A DNA stretch of 64,000 bases, from the NCBI GenBank assembly GCA_016715965.1, contig JADJXG010000001.1:3477501-3541500 (forward strand), given 5' to 3'. The DNA comes from Saprospiraceae bacterium (GTDB lineage: Bacteria > Bacteroidota > Bacteroidia > Chitinophagales > Saprospiraceae). Of this stretch, positions 54,282 through 63,592 are shown in pieces. The notes under the pieces were generated by a model that was not told the origin of the DNA, searched no databases, and saw only the letters and a program-made list of their open reading frames with translations. A program made the translations under genes and the position numbers. How positions within the stretch are numbered: position 1 is the stretch's first letter; each line of letters opens with the position of its first letter.

Positions 54282-55478
54282 TCACAAAAGTAATAAAGCA
54301 TTTACAATATCGGCTGCAACTTCTTTTTTCGATTTTTTATCAAAAATCACGTGGCCTCCCTTTTGATCCAAAATCTCAATTCTATTGGTATCATATCCAA
54401 AGCCAACACCTTGCTCGCCTGTCGAATTAAGAACGATCATGTCCATATTTTTCTTGTGTAATTTTGCCCTGGCATTGGCCAAAAAATCATTGGTCTCAAG
54501 GGCAAATCCCACCAATTTCTGGTTGGGACTTTTGTGCGCTCCCACAAACATTGCTATATCAGGTGTTTTTGTTAGGGTCAACTGAAGAAGTTCGTCTGTT
54601 TTCTTAATTTTTTGAGCAGAACTATCCAATGGTCTATAATCAGCTACTGCGGCTGCCAAAATAAAATCTGTCATATCCATGTACATTGACTTGACTGCAT
54701 CGAACATTTCTTCAGCAGTTTTAACTCTCATCAAATTTAGATGCTTATGCACCGGAATGTTTTCATTGCTAGGACCAAGAATCAGATGCACTTCAGCCCC
54801 TCTCTCGAGACATATTTCCGCAATTCTGACTCCCATTTTTCCGGATGAATAGTTGCTAATAAATCTGACCGGATCGATAGGCTCCTGGGTGGGACCAGCA
54901 GTAATCAAAACCTTTCTTCCATTCATGGATTGCTGAACCTGGAAAAAAGAATGCACCAAATTTAAAATATTTTCAGGTTCTGCCAATCGCCCTGCCCCAG
55001 ATAAACCACTGGCCAAAAGTCCTTCTTCGACAGGAATTATCCTGACTCCTATTGATTCCAGAAATTTTATATTTCTCTGTGTGGCAGCATGATACCACAT
55101 GTCAACATCCATGGCAGGGGCTATCATGACAGGGCATCTGGCCGATAAAAAAACAGCAGTCAACAAATTGTCTACCATCCCATTTGCAAACTTTGCGATG
55201 GTTTGAGCAGTTGCAGGAGCAACAATTAGTAAATCAGCCCATAAACCCAGGTGGACGTGATTGTTCCAATCTGACTCAGAGTGTATATGTGTTAATACTG
55301 GTTTTCCAGACAAGGTTGAATAGCTCAATGGCCCTACGAAATCTGCAGCAGCTTCAGTCATTATTACTTCGACTTCAGCTCCAGATTTAACCAACTGTCT
55401 CAAAATTAAAAGGGACTTGTAGGCAGCAATGCTACCGCAAATCCCAAGGACAATTTTTTTTTGGGATAAAGCCGACAT
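54282..55478 (-). CDS. coaBC: bifunctional phosphopantothenoylcysteine decarboxylase/synthetase CoaBC
   Basis: 398 residues. The CoaC half (about 1-185) has LGICGSIAAYKSL, the His in NNHVHLGLWAD and PAMDVDMW; the CoaB half (about 186-398) starts ITAGPTQEPIDPVRFISNYSSGKMG and includes KKNMDMIVLNS. Together they make 4'-phosphopantetheine from phosphopantothenate, cysteine and CTP. The usual CoaC Cys before the GxGR loop is a Ser here (LASGLSGAGRLAEPE), as I recall for other Bacteroidota. It follows rpoZ by 29 bp. Confidence 0.95.
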   Translation of the reverse strand: MSALSQKKIVLGICGSIAAYKSLLILRQLVKSGAEVEVIMTEAAADFVGPLSYSTLSGKPVLTHIHSESDWNNHVHLGLWADLLIVAPATAQTIAKFANGMVDNLLTAVFLSARCPVMIAPAMDVDMWYHAATQRNIKFLESIGVRIIPVEEGLLASGLSGAGRLAEPENILNLVHSFFQVQQSMNGRKVLITAGPTQEPIDPVRFISNYSSGKMGVRIAEICLERGAEVHLILGPSNENIPVHKHLNLMRVKTAEEMFDAVKSMYMDMTDFILAAAVADYRPLDSSAQKIKKTDELLQLTLTKTPDIAMFVGAHKSPNQKLVGFALETNDFLANARAKLHKKNMDMIVLNSTGEQGVGFGYDTNRIEILDQKGGHVIFDKKSKKEVAADIVNALLLL

Positions 55479-55507
55479 GGATCTATCTCATTTATCTCTG
55501 GAAATTA

Positions 55508-55852
55508 TCAAGATTCTCCTTCCTGCCCATCCTGTTTTTTAAATTCGTAATGGATGTCTCCGGCAATATATTCTTCAATGGCGATCAAAACCGGATTGGG
55601 TAGCTTTTCATAAAATTTGGAAATTTCAATTTGTTCCTTGTTTTCATGGACTTCCTCAATGGTGTCCGAATGACTTGCAAAATCTTCCAGTTTTTCCAAC
55701 AATTCAGATTTAATATCTGCTGCCAACTGATTCGCCCTTTGTGAAATCACATTGATTGTCTCATAAATATTTTGACTTTCTGTGACCAGGCCCTTAATAT
55801 CCCTTGCCTGAACATTTGGACTGATTCCCTGAACTTTTGATTTAATATCCAT
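55508..55852 (-). CDS. rpoZ: RNA polymerase omega subunit, Bacteroidota type
   Basis: 114 residues. The segment TESQNIYETINVISQRANQL matches the Bacteroidota omega/Rpb6-like family, with the acidic C-terminal half ending EYIAGDIHYEFK. Omega helps assemble beta' into RNA polymerase. It overlaps the end of bamD by 11 nt. Confidence 0.9.
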   Translation of the reverse strand: MDIKSKVQGISPNVQARDIKGLVTESQNIYETINVISQRANQLAADIKSELLEKLEDFASHSDTIEEVHENKEQIEISKFYEKLPNPVLIAIEEYIAGDIHYEFKKQDGQEGES

Positions 55853-56651
55853 CGTATAATTTATTTTTTGATTTTTTAATAACCATATTTCTTATTTCTT
55901 TGACTTCTGCCGCCATTTTACCTGAAGGAAACTTTTTTAAGAAAAGATTGCATTTGTCAATGGTTTGCAAATACCTTTCTTTTTGTTTTTCAAATATGCT
56001 ATTGTCGGCCCAAACGGAAGAAGCCCTAATTGCAAGCCATCGCACTTCTCTTTCATTTTTCGTATCCGGAAAATCAATGAGCAAATTTTCCAAAGTTGTC
56101 AAGCAAGCCTGGTAAGATTTAAGATCGAAATAAAGTAAAGCCTGTTCAAAGGTTTTTTTCTCAAGCTTTGCCCTTAACTCATCAATGAGCTTATTGCATT
56201 CCTCGACCCTTGAAGATTCAGGATACTGATTAACAAAACTCTGAAATCCTTCAATGGCTTTCTCAGTAGGTGTCTGATCAAGTCGATAAACAGGGGATTG
56301 CTTGTACAAAGAATAAACAGACATAAACTCTGCTTCCTCTTTTAATGAACTTAAAACAAAAGTGCTTGCAAAATTTTTAAAATACAAACTGGCAGCCTCA
56401 TAATCCGATAAATAAAATTGACATTGTGCATAGCGGTAAAAGATCTCCTCAGCCTCTTTCTGCCCCCTGTAATTTGAAATGATTGACTCATACAAAGGCA
56501 GGGCTTTTTGATAATCCTTTTTCTGAAATAAATTATTGGCTGTTTTATGGATCAATACCGGATCTCCACTTGTTCTAACCTTTTCATAGGCAGACTTACA
56601 AGAAACCAATTGAAATAAAACAAGGGCCAAAAGAAATATTCCTATTCTCAT
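55842..56651 (-). CDS. bamD: outer membrane assembly lipoprotein BamD
   Basis: 269 residues with a lipoprotein signal MRIGIFLLALVLFQLVSC (Cys18) and TPR-like repeats (KTANNLFQKKDYQKALPLYESII, YRYAQCQFYLSDYEAASLYFKNF). BamD is the essential lipoprotein of the BAM complex, which inserts beta-barrel proteins such as the SusC and TonB receptors here. It precedes rpoZ, the standard order in this phylum. Confidence 0.93.
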   Translation of the reverse strand: MRIGIFLLALVLFQLVSCKSAYEKVRTSGDPVLIHKTANNLFQKKDYQKALPLYESIISNYRGQKEAEEIFYRYAQCQFYLSDYEAASLYFKNFASTFVLSSLKEEAEFMSVYSLYKQSPVYRLDQTPTEKAIEGFQSFVNQYPESSRVEECNKLIDELRAKLEKKTFEQALLYFDLKSYQACLTTLENLLIDFPDTKNEREVRWLAIRASSVWADNSIFEKQKERYLQTIDKCNLFLKKFPSGKMAAEVKEIRNMVIKKSKNKLYDGY

Positions 56652-56777
56652 GCGGGCCGCAAATTTAATACTTCAAAACGAGAAAGTTGAGAACTTGTTG
56701 TTGAAATATTTGTAACACCCTTACTTTGGGCATTAAATTAGCCCAAACATTTACCTATTTAATTACATATCAACAAA

Positions 56778-57560
56778 TTACGCATCCAATGGATTACTTT
56801 GGCTGATGCTATAAAATCCTTTAATGATTTGAGAAAACTCATGGGCATTCAGGCTTGCCCCACCCACCAAAGCACCATGAACGAATGGTATCATGGCTAT
56901 TTCCTTGGCATTTATTGCTTTTACACTTCCTCCATACAAGATGTTTATCTGCTCAGCAATGTCTTTTCCAAAATTCATTTTCAACCAAGAATGGATAAAA
57001 TGGTGCATTTCACTGATCTGTTGCGCTGAAGCAGTTATCCCGGTACCTATGGCCCAAATCGGCTCATAAGCAATGGTGAGATTTTGGGGCGAAAATTCTT
57101 TCAAATCTAATAAATCTTTATCCAGTTGGCTCTTGATAAAATCCAGGTGTTCGCCCGCTTCCCTCATTTTGAATGGCTCACCACAACAGTACACCGGGAA
57201 TAAACCGTGGCTCAAAATTGTTTGAAGCTTTGTGTTTATTCGATTGTTTTCCAATGGATTAGAATTCCTTTTTTCACTGTGGCCTACAATAATAAATTTT
57301 ACACCCAGGTCTGCCAACATGGGCACTGATATTTCTGAGGTAAAAGCTCCAAATAACTCCTCATGGCAATCCTGAGCTGCCAGGTATACCATTTGCTGAT
57401 TCAAAGTGTCCAAAAAGGCCAAATGGGTGAAAGGTGGCGCTACGGCAAATTTGTACAAATTCAATGTACCGGACAAGATGTCGTCAACCAGCTGCTTTGC
57501 TTCTGACGGCAAAACGTTCATTTTCCAATTTGCAATAATCAAAGGACGATTGAAAGACAT
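56778..57560 (-). CDS. tpiA: triosephosphate isomerase
   Basis: 260 residues from ATG 57560 (MSFNRPLIIANWKMN). The catalytic residues are visible in NWKMN (Lys), IVGHSEKR (His) and IAYEPIWAIGTG (Glu), and the phosphate loop is LYGGSVKA followed by GALVGGASL. It interconverts dihydroxyacetone phosphate and glyceraldehyde 3-phosphate. The frame stays open 50 codons upstream to 57710, but a -7 promoter box lies inside that part. A short hairpin (TTTGGGC/GCCCAAA at 56725-56747) follows the stop but lacks a T-run. Confidence 0.95.
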   Translation of the reverse strand: MSFNRPLIIANWKMNVLPSEAKQLVDDILSGTLNLYKFAVAPPFTHLAFLDTLNQQMVYLAAQDCHEELFGAFTSEISVPMLADLGVKFIIVGHSEKRNSNPLENNRINTKLQTILSHGLFPVYCCGEPFKMREAGEHLDFIKSQLDKDLLDLKEFSPQNLTIAYEPIWAIGTGITASAQQISEMHHFIHSWLKMNFGKDIAEQINILYGGSVKAINAKEIAMIPFVHGALVGGASLNAHEFSQIIKGFYSISQSNPLDA

Positions 57561-57580
57561 TGAAACGATGAAATTTGGTT

Positions 57581-57588
57581 CAAAAGTA
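57581..57588 (-). promoter_or_regulatory. putative -7 box (TACTTTTG) for tpiA
   Basis: The minus strand reads TACTTTTG, 20 nt before ATG 57560. Its position supports that ATG over the upstream in-frame start. No well-spaced TTG partner is seen. Confidence 0.45.
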
Positions 57589-57800
57589 TAAGAATAATCC
57601 AAATTGTGATAAAGATCCGGGAAGAGGCTTGCCAGATTTAACCATTCAATAATCCCACAAAGTACATTCTGATCCATAAAGACTCCTATTTTTGTTTTAT
57701 CAAGTGGCATGGGTTAAATCATTATGATAAAATATAAATTTTTGACCATCCAAAAAGTGGGTATTGCTGTTACTTTACGGAAAATCCTTGGCAATCAACT

Positions 57801-59900
57801 ATGAGCTTAATTCAACCATTCGCGAATAATCATCTGATAGACAGGGACCTTAGTTGGTTGGACTTTAATTATCGCGTGTTACAGGAAGCCAAAGACCCAA
57901 GCGTTCCGCTCCTGGAACGATTGAGATTTTTGGCCATTTATTCTTCTAACCTGGGAGAATTTTTCCGGATCCGGGTTGCACATCACCGAAACATCATGAA
58001 ACTGGGTAAGAAAACCAAAAGTGTTTTGGATTACAATCCAGCCCTGATGTTAAAGGAACTTTACAAGATTACCAATGAGCAATTGGATGAGTTTAATCAA
58101 ATATTTTATGACCAAATTATACCGGGCCTGGCCAAAGAAAATATTTACCTTAGATCACACAGAGAATTAAATGATCAACAAGAACAATTTATAGAGAACT
58201 ATTTTAACGAAAACCTTTTGCCATTTGTCCAACCCGTTTTACTCATAAAAAACAAGGTAAAACCATTCTTGAATAATTCTGAATTGTATCTGGCTGTCAT
58301 CATGCGCAGTAAAGAAGATCCAAGTTTTGAACCTCAGTACGCTATTGTAAAAGTACCTTCAGATCATTTAAACAGATTCGTTGTATTGCCTTCACAAACC
58401 GGAGCACATGAAGTCACCTTATTGGATGAAGTGGTCAGATTCTCACTAAAATGGCTATTCCCGGGTTTTGACATTCAGCATTCCTATTCCATCAAACTTA
58501 CCAGAGACGCCGAATTGTACATTGAAGATGAATATTCCGGTGATCTACTGGAAAAAATAAAGAAAGGATTAATTAAACGAAACATCGGGCCTGCAGCCAG
58601 ATTGGTTTATGATGACGCAATGCCAAAAGAAATGTTACATTATTTCCTTGGTTTATTGGACATCAAGAAAACAGATTTGACCCCGGAAGGAAGATACCAC
58701 AATAATTTTGATTTTTTCCATTTTCCAAATTTCAAAAAACTTCATTTACTCAATCCACCTATAAAACCACTTGGTTATCCTCCAATCGATCACGCATCTG
58801 ATATCTTTAGTGCCATTTCAAAAAGAGATCACCTGTTATACTTCCCTTACCATGACTATGAACCGGTCATTCGATTTTTTGAAGAAGCTGCAAGAGATCC
58901 ATTTATAACGCACATCAAAATCACTCAATACAGGGTGGACAAAAACAGCAGAATAATGGATGCATTGATGTATGCTGCTGAAAACGGCAAAAACGTATTT
59001 GTATTTATTGAGGTAAAAGCAAGATTTGATGAAGCAGCCAATCTGGTATGGGGTGAGAAAATGCAAAAAGCAGGCATCAAAGTACGGTATAGCTTTCCGG
59101 GTCTGAAAGTGCATTCTAAAACAGCTATCATTACACGAAAAAAAGACCAAGAAACACAACATTTCCTCTATCTTAGTACAGGAAACTTTCACGAAGGGAC
59201 TGCAAGAATGTATTGCGATTATGGGTTTTTTACCACAGATAACCGTCTAACCAGTGAAGTAAATCGATTGTTCGGTTTCTTAGAAAATGTCAAGCTCCCA
59301 AGTACTTCCTTCAAACATCTTTTGGTTGGACAGTTTAACCTCAACGACGATATTAGATCACTTATATTGTTTGAAAAAAATGAAGCACTTGCAGGAAGAA
59401 AATCTGAGATTATTTTAAAAATGAACAATCTGCAAGACAGCGAAATTATTCAGCTCCTGTATGAAGCTTCTCAGGCTGGAACTAAAATAAAGTTGATCAT
59501 TCGGAGTATTTGTTGTCTGATTCCTGGCAAACGGAATATAAGTGATAACATTCAAGGAATTAGTATTATTGACCGATTTCTTGAACATGCCAGGGTATAT
59601 TATTTCCACCACGGAGGAGAAAGGAAAGTGTATTTATCATCCGCAGATTTTATGGTCAGAAATCTTCATTTTAGAATTGAAACTGCCTTCCCTATCTACG
59701 AAAATGAATTAAAAAATGAAATTTTAAAAGTTCTTTCCATTCAATTTAGTGACAACTCTAAGGCCAGAAGTTTAAATCATAGAAAAATCAATCAGTACAT
59801 TCAGGACTCCAAAGGTCGAAAAGTGCGAAGTCAGCTGAATACTTATAAATTGTACAAGCAGTTGTTTCAATTGCAAAATAATCAGAATTATGAGGAGTAA
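57801..59900 (+). CDS. ppk1: polyphosphate kinase 1
   Basis: 699 residues. It reversibly builds polyphosphate from ATP. The N-terminal DRDLSWLDFNYRVLQEAKD, the phosphorylated His in LKVHSKTAII (about residue 436-445), FHEGTARMYCDYGFFT (about 460-475) and the second conserved His in YYFHHGGERKVYLSSADFM identify the family; the LSWL(D/E)FN start is present. Normal length. It overlaps cutA by 11 nt. Confidence 0.97.
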   Translation: MSLIQPFANNHLIDRDLSWLDFNYRVLQEAKDPSVPLLERLRFLAIYSSNLGEFFRIRVAHHRNIMKLGKKTKSVLDYNPALMLKELYKITNEQLDEFNQIFYDQIIPGLAKENIYLRSHRELNDQQEQFIENYFNENLLPFVQPVLLIKNKVKPFLNNSELYLAVIMRSKEDPSFEPQYAIVKVPSDHLNRFVVLPSQTGAHEVTLLDEVVRFSLKWLFPGFDIQHSYSIKLTRDAELYIEDEYSGDLLEKIKKGLIKRNIGPAARLVYDDAMPKEMLHYFLGLLDIKKTDLTPEGRYHNNFDFFHFPNFKKLHLLNPPIKPLGYPPIDHASDIFSAISKRDHLLYFPYHDYEPVIRFFEEAARDPFITHIKITQYRVDKNSRIMDALMYAAENGKNVFVFIEVKARFDEAANLVWGEKMQKAGIKVRYSFPGLKVHSKTAIITRKKDQETQHFLYLSTGNFHEGTARMYCDYGFFTTDNRLTSEVNRLFGFLENVKLPSTSFKHLLVGQFNLNDDIRSLILFEKNEALAGRKSEIILKMNNLQDSEIIQLLYEASQAGTKIKLIIRSICCLIPGKRNISDNIQGISIIDRFLEHARVYYFHHGGERKVYLSSADFMVRNLHFRIETAFPIYENELKNEILKVLSIQFSDNSKARSLNHRKINQYIQDSKGRKVRSQLNTYKLYKQLFQLQNNQNYEE

Positions 59901-60237
59901 GCAATCGTTTGAAATCTGGTATTTCCATGTGCCATGTGGGAATGCAATAAATGCCCAGCTAATTGGTGAGACTGCTGTAAACTCAGGGATTGCTGCATGT
60001 TGTAATATTTCTCCGATTCGGAGTATTTACCTCTGGCAGGAAAATTTGCATCAAGACGAAGAAATTTTATTAATACTTAAAACCCTCGCTTCTCAAAAGA
60101 AAAAACTAACTCATTTGATCTTAGAATTGCATGATTATAACACTCCGTGCATATTGAGCTTCAAAGCAAATGTAAATAAAGAATACTTCGACTGGATGAA
60201 TTCAATGGTCAAAAAGAAAAGGACAGTCGATAATTAG
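59890..60237 (+). CDS. cutA: CutA family divalent cation tolerance protein
   Basis: 115 residues. The ferredoxin-like trimer family is recognised from VPCGNAINAQLIGETAVNSGIAACCNI, SIYLWQENLHQDEEILLILKT and LILELHDYNTPCIL (each matching the standard A-C-x-N, Y-W-x-x-x, ELHxYxxP blocks). Its role in metal tolerance is uncertain in general. The product is somewhat diverged from the typical start. It overlaps the end of ppk1. Confidence 0.85.
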   Translation: MRSKQSFEIWYFHVPCGNAINAQLIGETAVNSGIAACCNISPIRSIYLWQENLHQDEEILLILKTLASQKKKLTHLILELHDYNTPCILSFKANVNKEYFDWMNSMVKKKRTVDN

Positions 60238-60281
60238 ATTCACGATAGACTTAAAGGGTGAATTTTAAGAAGGCAATTTAA

Positions 60282-60950
60282 TCAAACATTGCTCTCATGT
60301 CCTGCTATGATGCCATCTTTCATTAGATAGGTAATTTCTGTTTTGTTGGCTATATTCGGATCGTGTGTAACCAGCAGAAGGGTCATACTCATTTCTTTCT
60401 TCAGTTGGAGAAGTAAGTGTAGAACATCCGTGGCATTTTGCTGATCAAGATTTCCTGTTGGTTCGTCGGCTAACAAAATTTTTGGATGGTTAATTAAAGC
60501 TCTGGCAAGGGCAACTCTTTGTTGTTCGCCACCAGACATTTGGCCCGGCTTATGAGACATTCGATCTTTCAAACCAAGGTAATCCAATAATTCTGAGGCT
60601 CTTTGATTGATCTTTGACACTTTACCACCCGCAATGTATGCCGGTAATGCTGCGTTTTCTAAAGCAGATAACTCCGGCAAGAGATGATGAAACTGAAATA
60701 TAAATCCAATATTTTGGTTTCTGAAATGACTTAATCTTTTGCTGTCCAATTTGGTAACATCGGAATTATCTAGTATAATTTGACCTGAATCAGGGGTATC
60801 AAGGGTTCCGATCACATGAAGCAAAGTGCTTTTTCCAGCTCCTGATGCACCCATAATGCTAGCCATTTGGCCTGTAGGAACTTCTAAACATGTTCCTTTA
60901 AGCACTTTAACTGTACCGTAGGACTTTACCAAGTTTTTACAGTATATCAT
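60282..60950 (-). CDS. lolD: LolD-type ABC transporter ATP-binding protein
   Basis: 222 residues. Walker A GASGAGKST (residues 34-42), Q-loop FQFHHLLPELSALEN, signature MSGGEQQRVALARAL (about 138-152), Walker B ILLADEPTG (about 158-166) and the H-loop VTHD. It resembles LolD/MacB-type ATPases that drive lipoprotein release or efflux; the permease is not adjacent. It converges on cutA over 44 bp that hold only a weak 6-bp hairpin. Confidence 0.88.
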   Translation of the reverse strand: MIYCKNLVKSYGTVKVLKGTCLEVPTGQMASIMGASGAGKSTLLHVIGTLDTPDSGQIILDNSDVTKLDSKRLSHFRNQNIGFIFQFHHLLPELSALENAALPAYIAGGKVSKINQRASELLDYLGLKDRMSHKPGQMSGGEQQRVALARALINHPKILLADEPTGNLDQQNATDVLHLLLQLKKEMSMTLLLVTHDPNIANKTEITYLMKDGIIAGHESNV

Positions 60951-61013
60951 TGTTAATCAAGCATTTGAAATTATTCTCAAAGAAAGGCTCTGATAATTTA
61001 CTTAAGCCAAGTC

Positions 61014-61044
61014 TTGCAAATTAAGGGACAAAGATCTAATTTTG
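61014..61044 (+). promoter_or_regulatory. predicted promoter for the glycosyltransferase operon
   Basis: TTG at 61014-61016, a 20-nt spacer and TAATTTTG at 61037-61044 fit the consensus. The GT4 start lies 112 nt further on, so a leader of about 107 nt is predicted, with a G-rich stretch (AACGGGGGTGACCG) close to the ATG. Confidence 0.6.
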
Positions 61045-61156
61045 CCCTCTTATGTGTAAAATAATATAGTCCTTATATACTTTAAACCGGTTATTCTCTC
61101 GTTATTCTGTCATCAAACGAAACCAAAACCAACGGGGGTGACCGTAGAAGCCAAAT

Positions 61157-62377
61157 ATGAAGATTTTATTCGTATGTAAAAAATTTCCCTACCCGCCCAA
61201 AGATGGGGAATCAATCGCCATTCTTCAAATGAGCCAGGCCTTGGCTTCGAAAGGATGTGAAGTGAGCCTGTTGGCAATGAACACTACCAGGCATCCGTTT
61301 AGACACACAGAATCTGTTCCCACTGAGTTAAAGCACTTCAAAACCATTGATGATGTCATGGTGGACAATAAGATTTATTTGTGGGGCGCTTTTAAGAATT
61401 TATTCAGTCGCAACTCCTATCACATCTCACGTTTTGTATCCGAGGAGTTTGAAAAGAAACTCAAATTTCTATTGCAAAACAATGAGTATGATATTGTGCA
61501 GTTGGAAACACTTTATCTTGCCCCCTACATTGATGCCATAAAGTCCGTGACAAATGCGCCGATTGTAATGAGAGCACATAATATTGAGCATGAAATTTGG
61601 GAAAGAATAAGTGAAAACATTCGATTCTTTCCTAAAAAGGTATACCTTCAGTATTTATCAGATAAATTGAAAAAATTCGAAATTGAAAAACTCAATCAAT
61701 ATGACCTGCTTGTAGCAATAACCAATCGGGATCTTGAAATATTTAAAGCTATGGGTTACAAGAATGGATGCCTCTCTTCACCAGTTGGTTACAAAGTAGG
61801 TCAACATAATATTGAAGCCAAGGTATTTGAAAATCCGTATCGAATGTCATTTATCGGATCTTTGGATTGGTTGCCCAATTTACAAGGACTCGAATGGTTT
61901 TTAGAAGAAGTTTGGCCTAAAATTCTTAAGAAATTTCCACATGCCGAATTCCATTTTGCTGGTCGAAATGCTCCACAACGATTGATCAACAACACACCGC
62001 CAAGAGTTTATTATCACGGTGAAGTTGAAAGTTCTTCCGAATTTATTAAACAGTTTCCATTGTTTGTGGTACCATTGAGGGCGGGTTCAGGACTGCGCAT
62101 TAAAATACTTGAAGCCATGTCTATGGGTAGGATAGTAATTTCAAGTTCAATTGGTCTTGAAGGAATTTTGGCTCAACACCAAAAGCAAGTATTTATCGCT
62201 GATCAACCGGAACAATACTTAAAGGCTTTGGAATATATACATGAAAACAAAGGACGATTGCCAGAAATATCTGCTTCAGCAAGCCAATTTATTCAAATGA
62301 ATTTTGACCAGGACTTACTCGCAGACCAGTTGATGAAGGCATATCAAAAAGCATTGACTGAAGCACCTCATGCATAA
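61157..62377 (+). CDS. glycosyltransferase family 4 (GT-B fold)
   Basis: 406 residues. An N-terminal donor-free domain (MKILFVCKKFPYPPKDGESI) and a C-terminal nucleotide-sugar domain with GSLDWLPNLQGLEWFLEEVW (cut by the fold) and the E-x7-E style site GSGLRIKILEAMSMGRIVISS (about residues 313-333) place it in GT4. It transfers a sugar to a lipid, polysaccharide or protein acceptor at the membrane; specificity is unknown. GT2 follows after 6 bp. Confidence 0.9.
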   Translation: MKILFVCKKFPYPPKDGESIAILQMSQALASKGCEVSLLAMNTTRHPFRHTESVPTELKHFKTIDDVMVDNKIYLWGAFKNLFSRNSYHISRFVSEEFEKKLKFLLQNNEYDIVQLETLYLAPYIDAIKSVTNAPIVMRAHNIEHEIWERISENIRFFPKKVYLQYLSDKLKKFEIEKLNQYDLLVAITNRDLEIFKAMGYKNGCLSSPVGYKVGQHNIEAKVFENPYRMSFIGSLDWLPNLQGLEWFLEEVWPKILKKFPHAEFHFAGRNAPQRLINNTPPRVYYHGEVESSSEFIKQFPLFVVPLRAGSGLRIKILEAMSMGRIVISSSIGLEGILAQHQKQVFIADQPEQYLKALEYIHENKGRLPEISASASQFIQMNFDQDLLADQLMKAYQKALTEAPHA

Positions 62378-62383
62378 CCCATT

Positions 62384-63592
62384 GTGATTGTCCTTCAATT
62401 CCTTTTTTATGGAAGTCTTTTATTGCTGTTACACAGTTATGTCATTTATCCTTTCAGTTTAAAACTCTTTCTTTGGCTAAGAAATTTCAACACGCAGGTC
62501 AAAGAACTCGATGAATTTGAGTTACCTTTTGTCTCTACCATCACAGCTGTTTTTAATGAGGAATCTGTTATACAACAAAAAGTGATTTCAATTCTTGAAA
62601 GTGATTACCCGAAAAACAAGTTAAATGTGTATTTAGGTTCGGATTGTTCGACAGATCGCTCGGACTTTCTGATGTTACAATTGGCCAAGGAAAATTCAAA
62701 TATTCATTTTGCCAGATTTGATCAAAGAAGAGGAAAGGCTTCAGTAGTAAATGATTTGGTGGAAAACTCATTCCAAGTTCATGCTCAGAACGAAAACCAC
62801 ATCCTAATTTTTACAGACGCAAATGTAATTCTTGATACAAAAGCGATCAGAAATATGGTGCGACATTTTATTGATTCCAATATTGGATTGGTGGACTCAC
62901 GAATTATCCCATTCAATCAGGTTGTCACTGGGATTGCTCCGGCAGAAATTAGATATATAAACCTAGAAACATTGGTAAAAAATTGGGAAGGTAAACTATG
63001 GGGTGTGATGATGGGCGCATTTGGAGGTTGCTTTGCCGTGCGCTCCACTTTGGTGTCAAAAATACCCACCTACCTAATCACCGATGATTTCTATTTGAGC
63101 ATGATGGTATTGGAACAAGGTGCAAGTTGTATAAATGATACCGAGGCAATATGTTATGAAGGAATTCCAAGTCAAATGAAAGAAGAATTTAAGCGGAAAT
63201 TACGCATATCATCCGGCAATTTTCAAAGCCTTGCTGTGTTCAAACATTTTTTATATACTGCTCCTATTAGCAGGGCCTATGCTTTTATTTCACACAAAGT
63301 GTTTCGGTGGCTTGGACCTCTGTTTTTGCTTCTCATGTACCTGACATCAGGGTGTTTAGCCATTGGCTTTGGTAATTATTATATTCCTGTTTTTATTACT
63401 GTCAATATTTTGTTTTTTGCCATCCCTGCCATCGATTGGATTTTGAGTCGGATCGGCATTCATGTCATGATATTAAGAGGGATCCGATATTTTATTTCCA
63501 TGAACCTTGCATTGCTCTTAGGGTTATTTAGGTATTTAAAGGGGATCAAGCACAGTGTTTGGGAGCCGCCAAAAAGAAATCATATCACATGA
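62384..63592 (+). CDS. membrane-bound glycosyltransferase family 2
   Basis: 402 residues starting at GTG 62384. An N-terminal membrane helix (about 3-27) is followed by a GT-A domain: VSTITAVFNEESVIQQKV, GSDCSTDRSD, the DxD-like FTDANVILD, the TDDFYLSMMVLEQG acceptor loop and KRKLRISSGNFQSL, reminiscent of processive QxxRW enzymes but without the full motif. Three or so C-terminal helices follow. It probably extends or builds a surface polysaccharide with the upstream GT4. The stop overlaps the ribB start as ATGA. Confidence 0.9.
   Translation: MIVLQFLFYGSLLLLLHSYVIYPFSLKLFLWLRNFNTQVKELDEFELPFVSTITAVFNEESVIQQKVISILESDYPKNKLNVYLGSDCSTDRSDFLMLQLAKENSNIHFARFDQRRGKASVVNDLVENSFQVHAQNENHILIFTDANVILDTKAIRNMVRHFIDSNIGLVDSRIIPFNQVVTGIAPAEIRYINLETLVKNWEGKLWGVMMGAFGGCFAVRSTLVSKIPTYLITDDFYLSMMVLEQGASCINDTEAICYEGIPSQMKEEFKRKLRISSGNFQSLAVFKHFLYTAPISRAYAFISHKVFRWLGPLFLLLMYLTSGCLAIGFGNYYIPVFITVNILFFAIPAIDWILSRIGIHVMILRGIRYFISMNLALLLGLFRYLKGIKHSVWEPPKRNHIT

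Noticed and set aside
56725..56747. Hairpin TTTGGGC/GCCCAAA between tpiA and bamD
   Set aside because: Only 7 bp and no T-run on the minus strand, so I do not call it a terminator.
60238..60263. Weak hairpin ATTCAC/GTGAAT between cutA and lolD
   Set aside because: A 6-bp stem with a 14-nt loop is too weak, although it is followed by TTTT.
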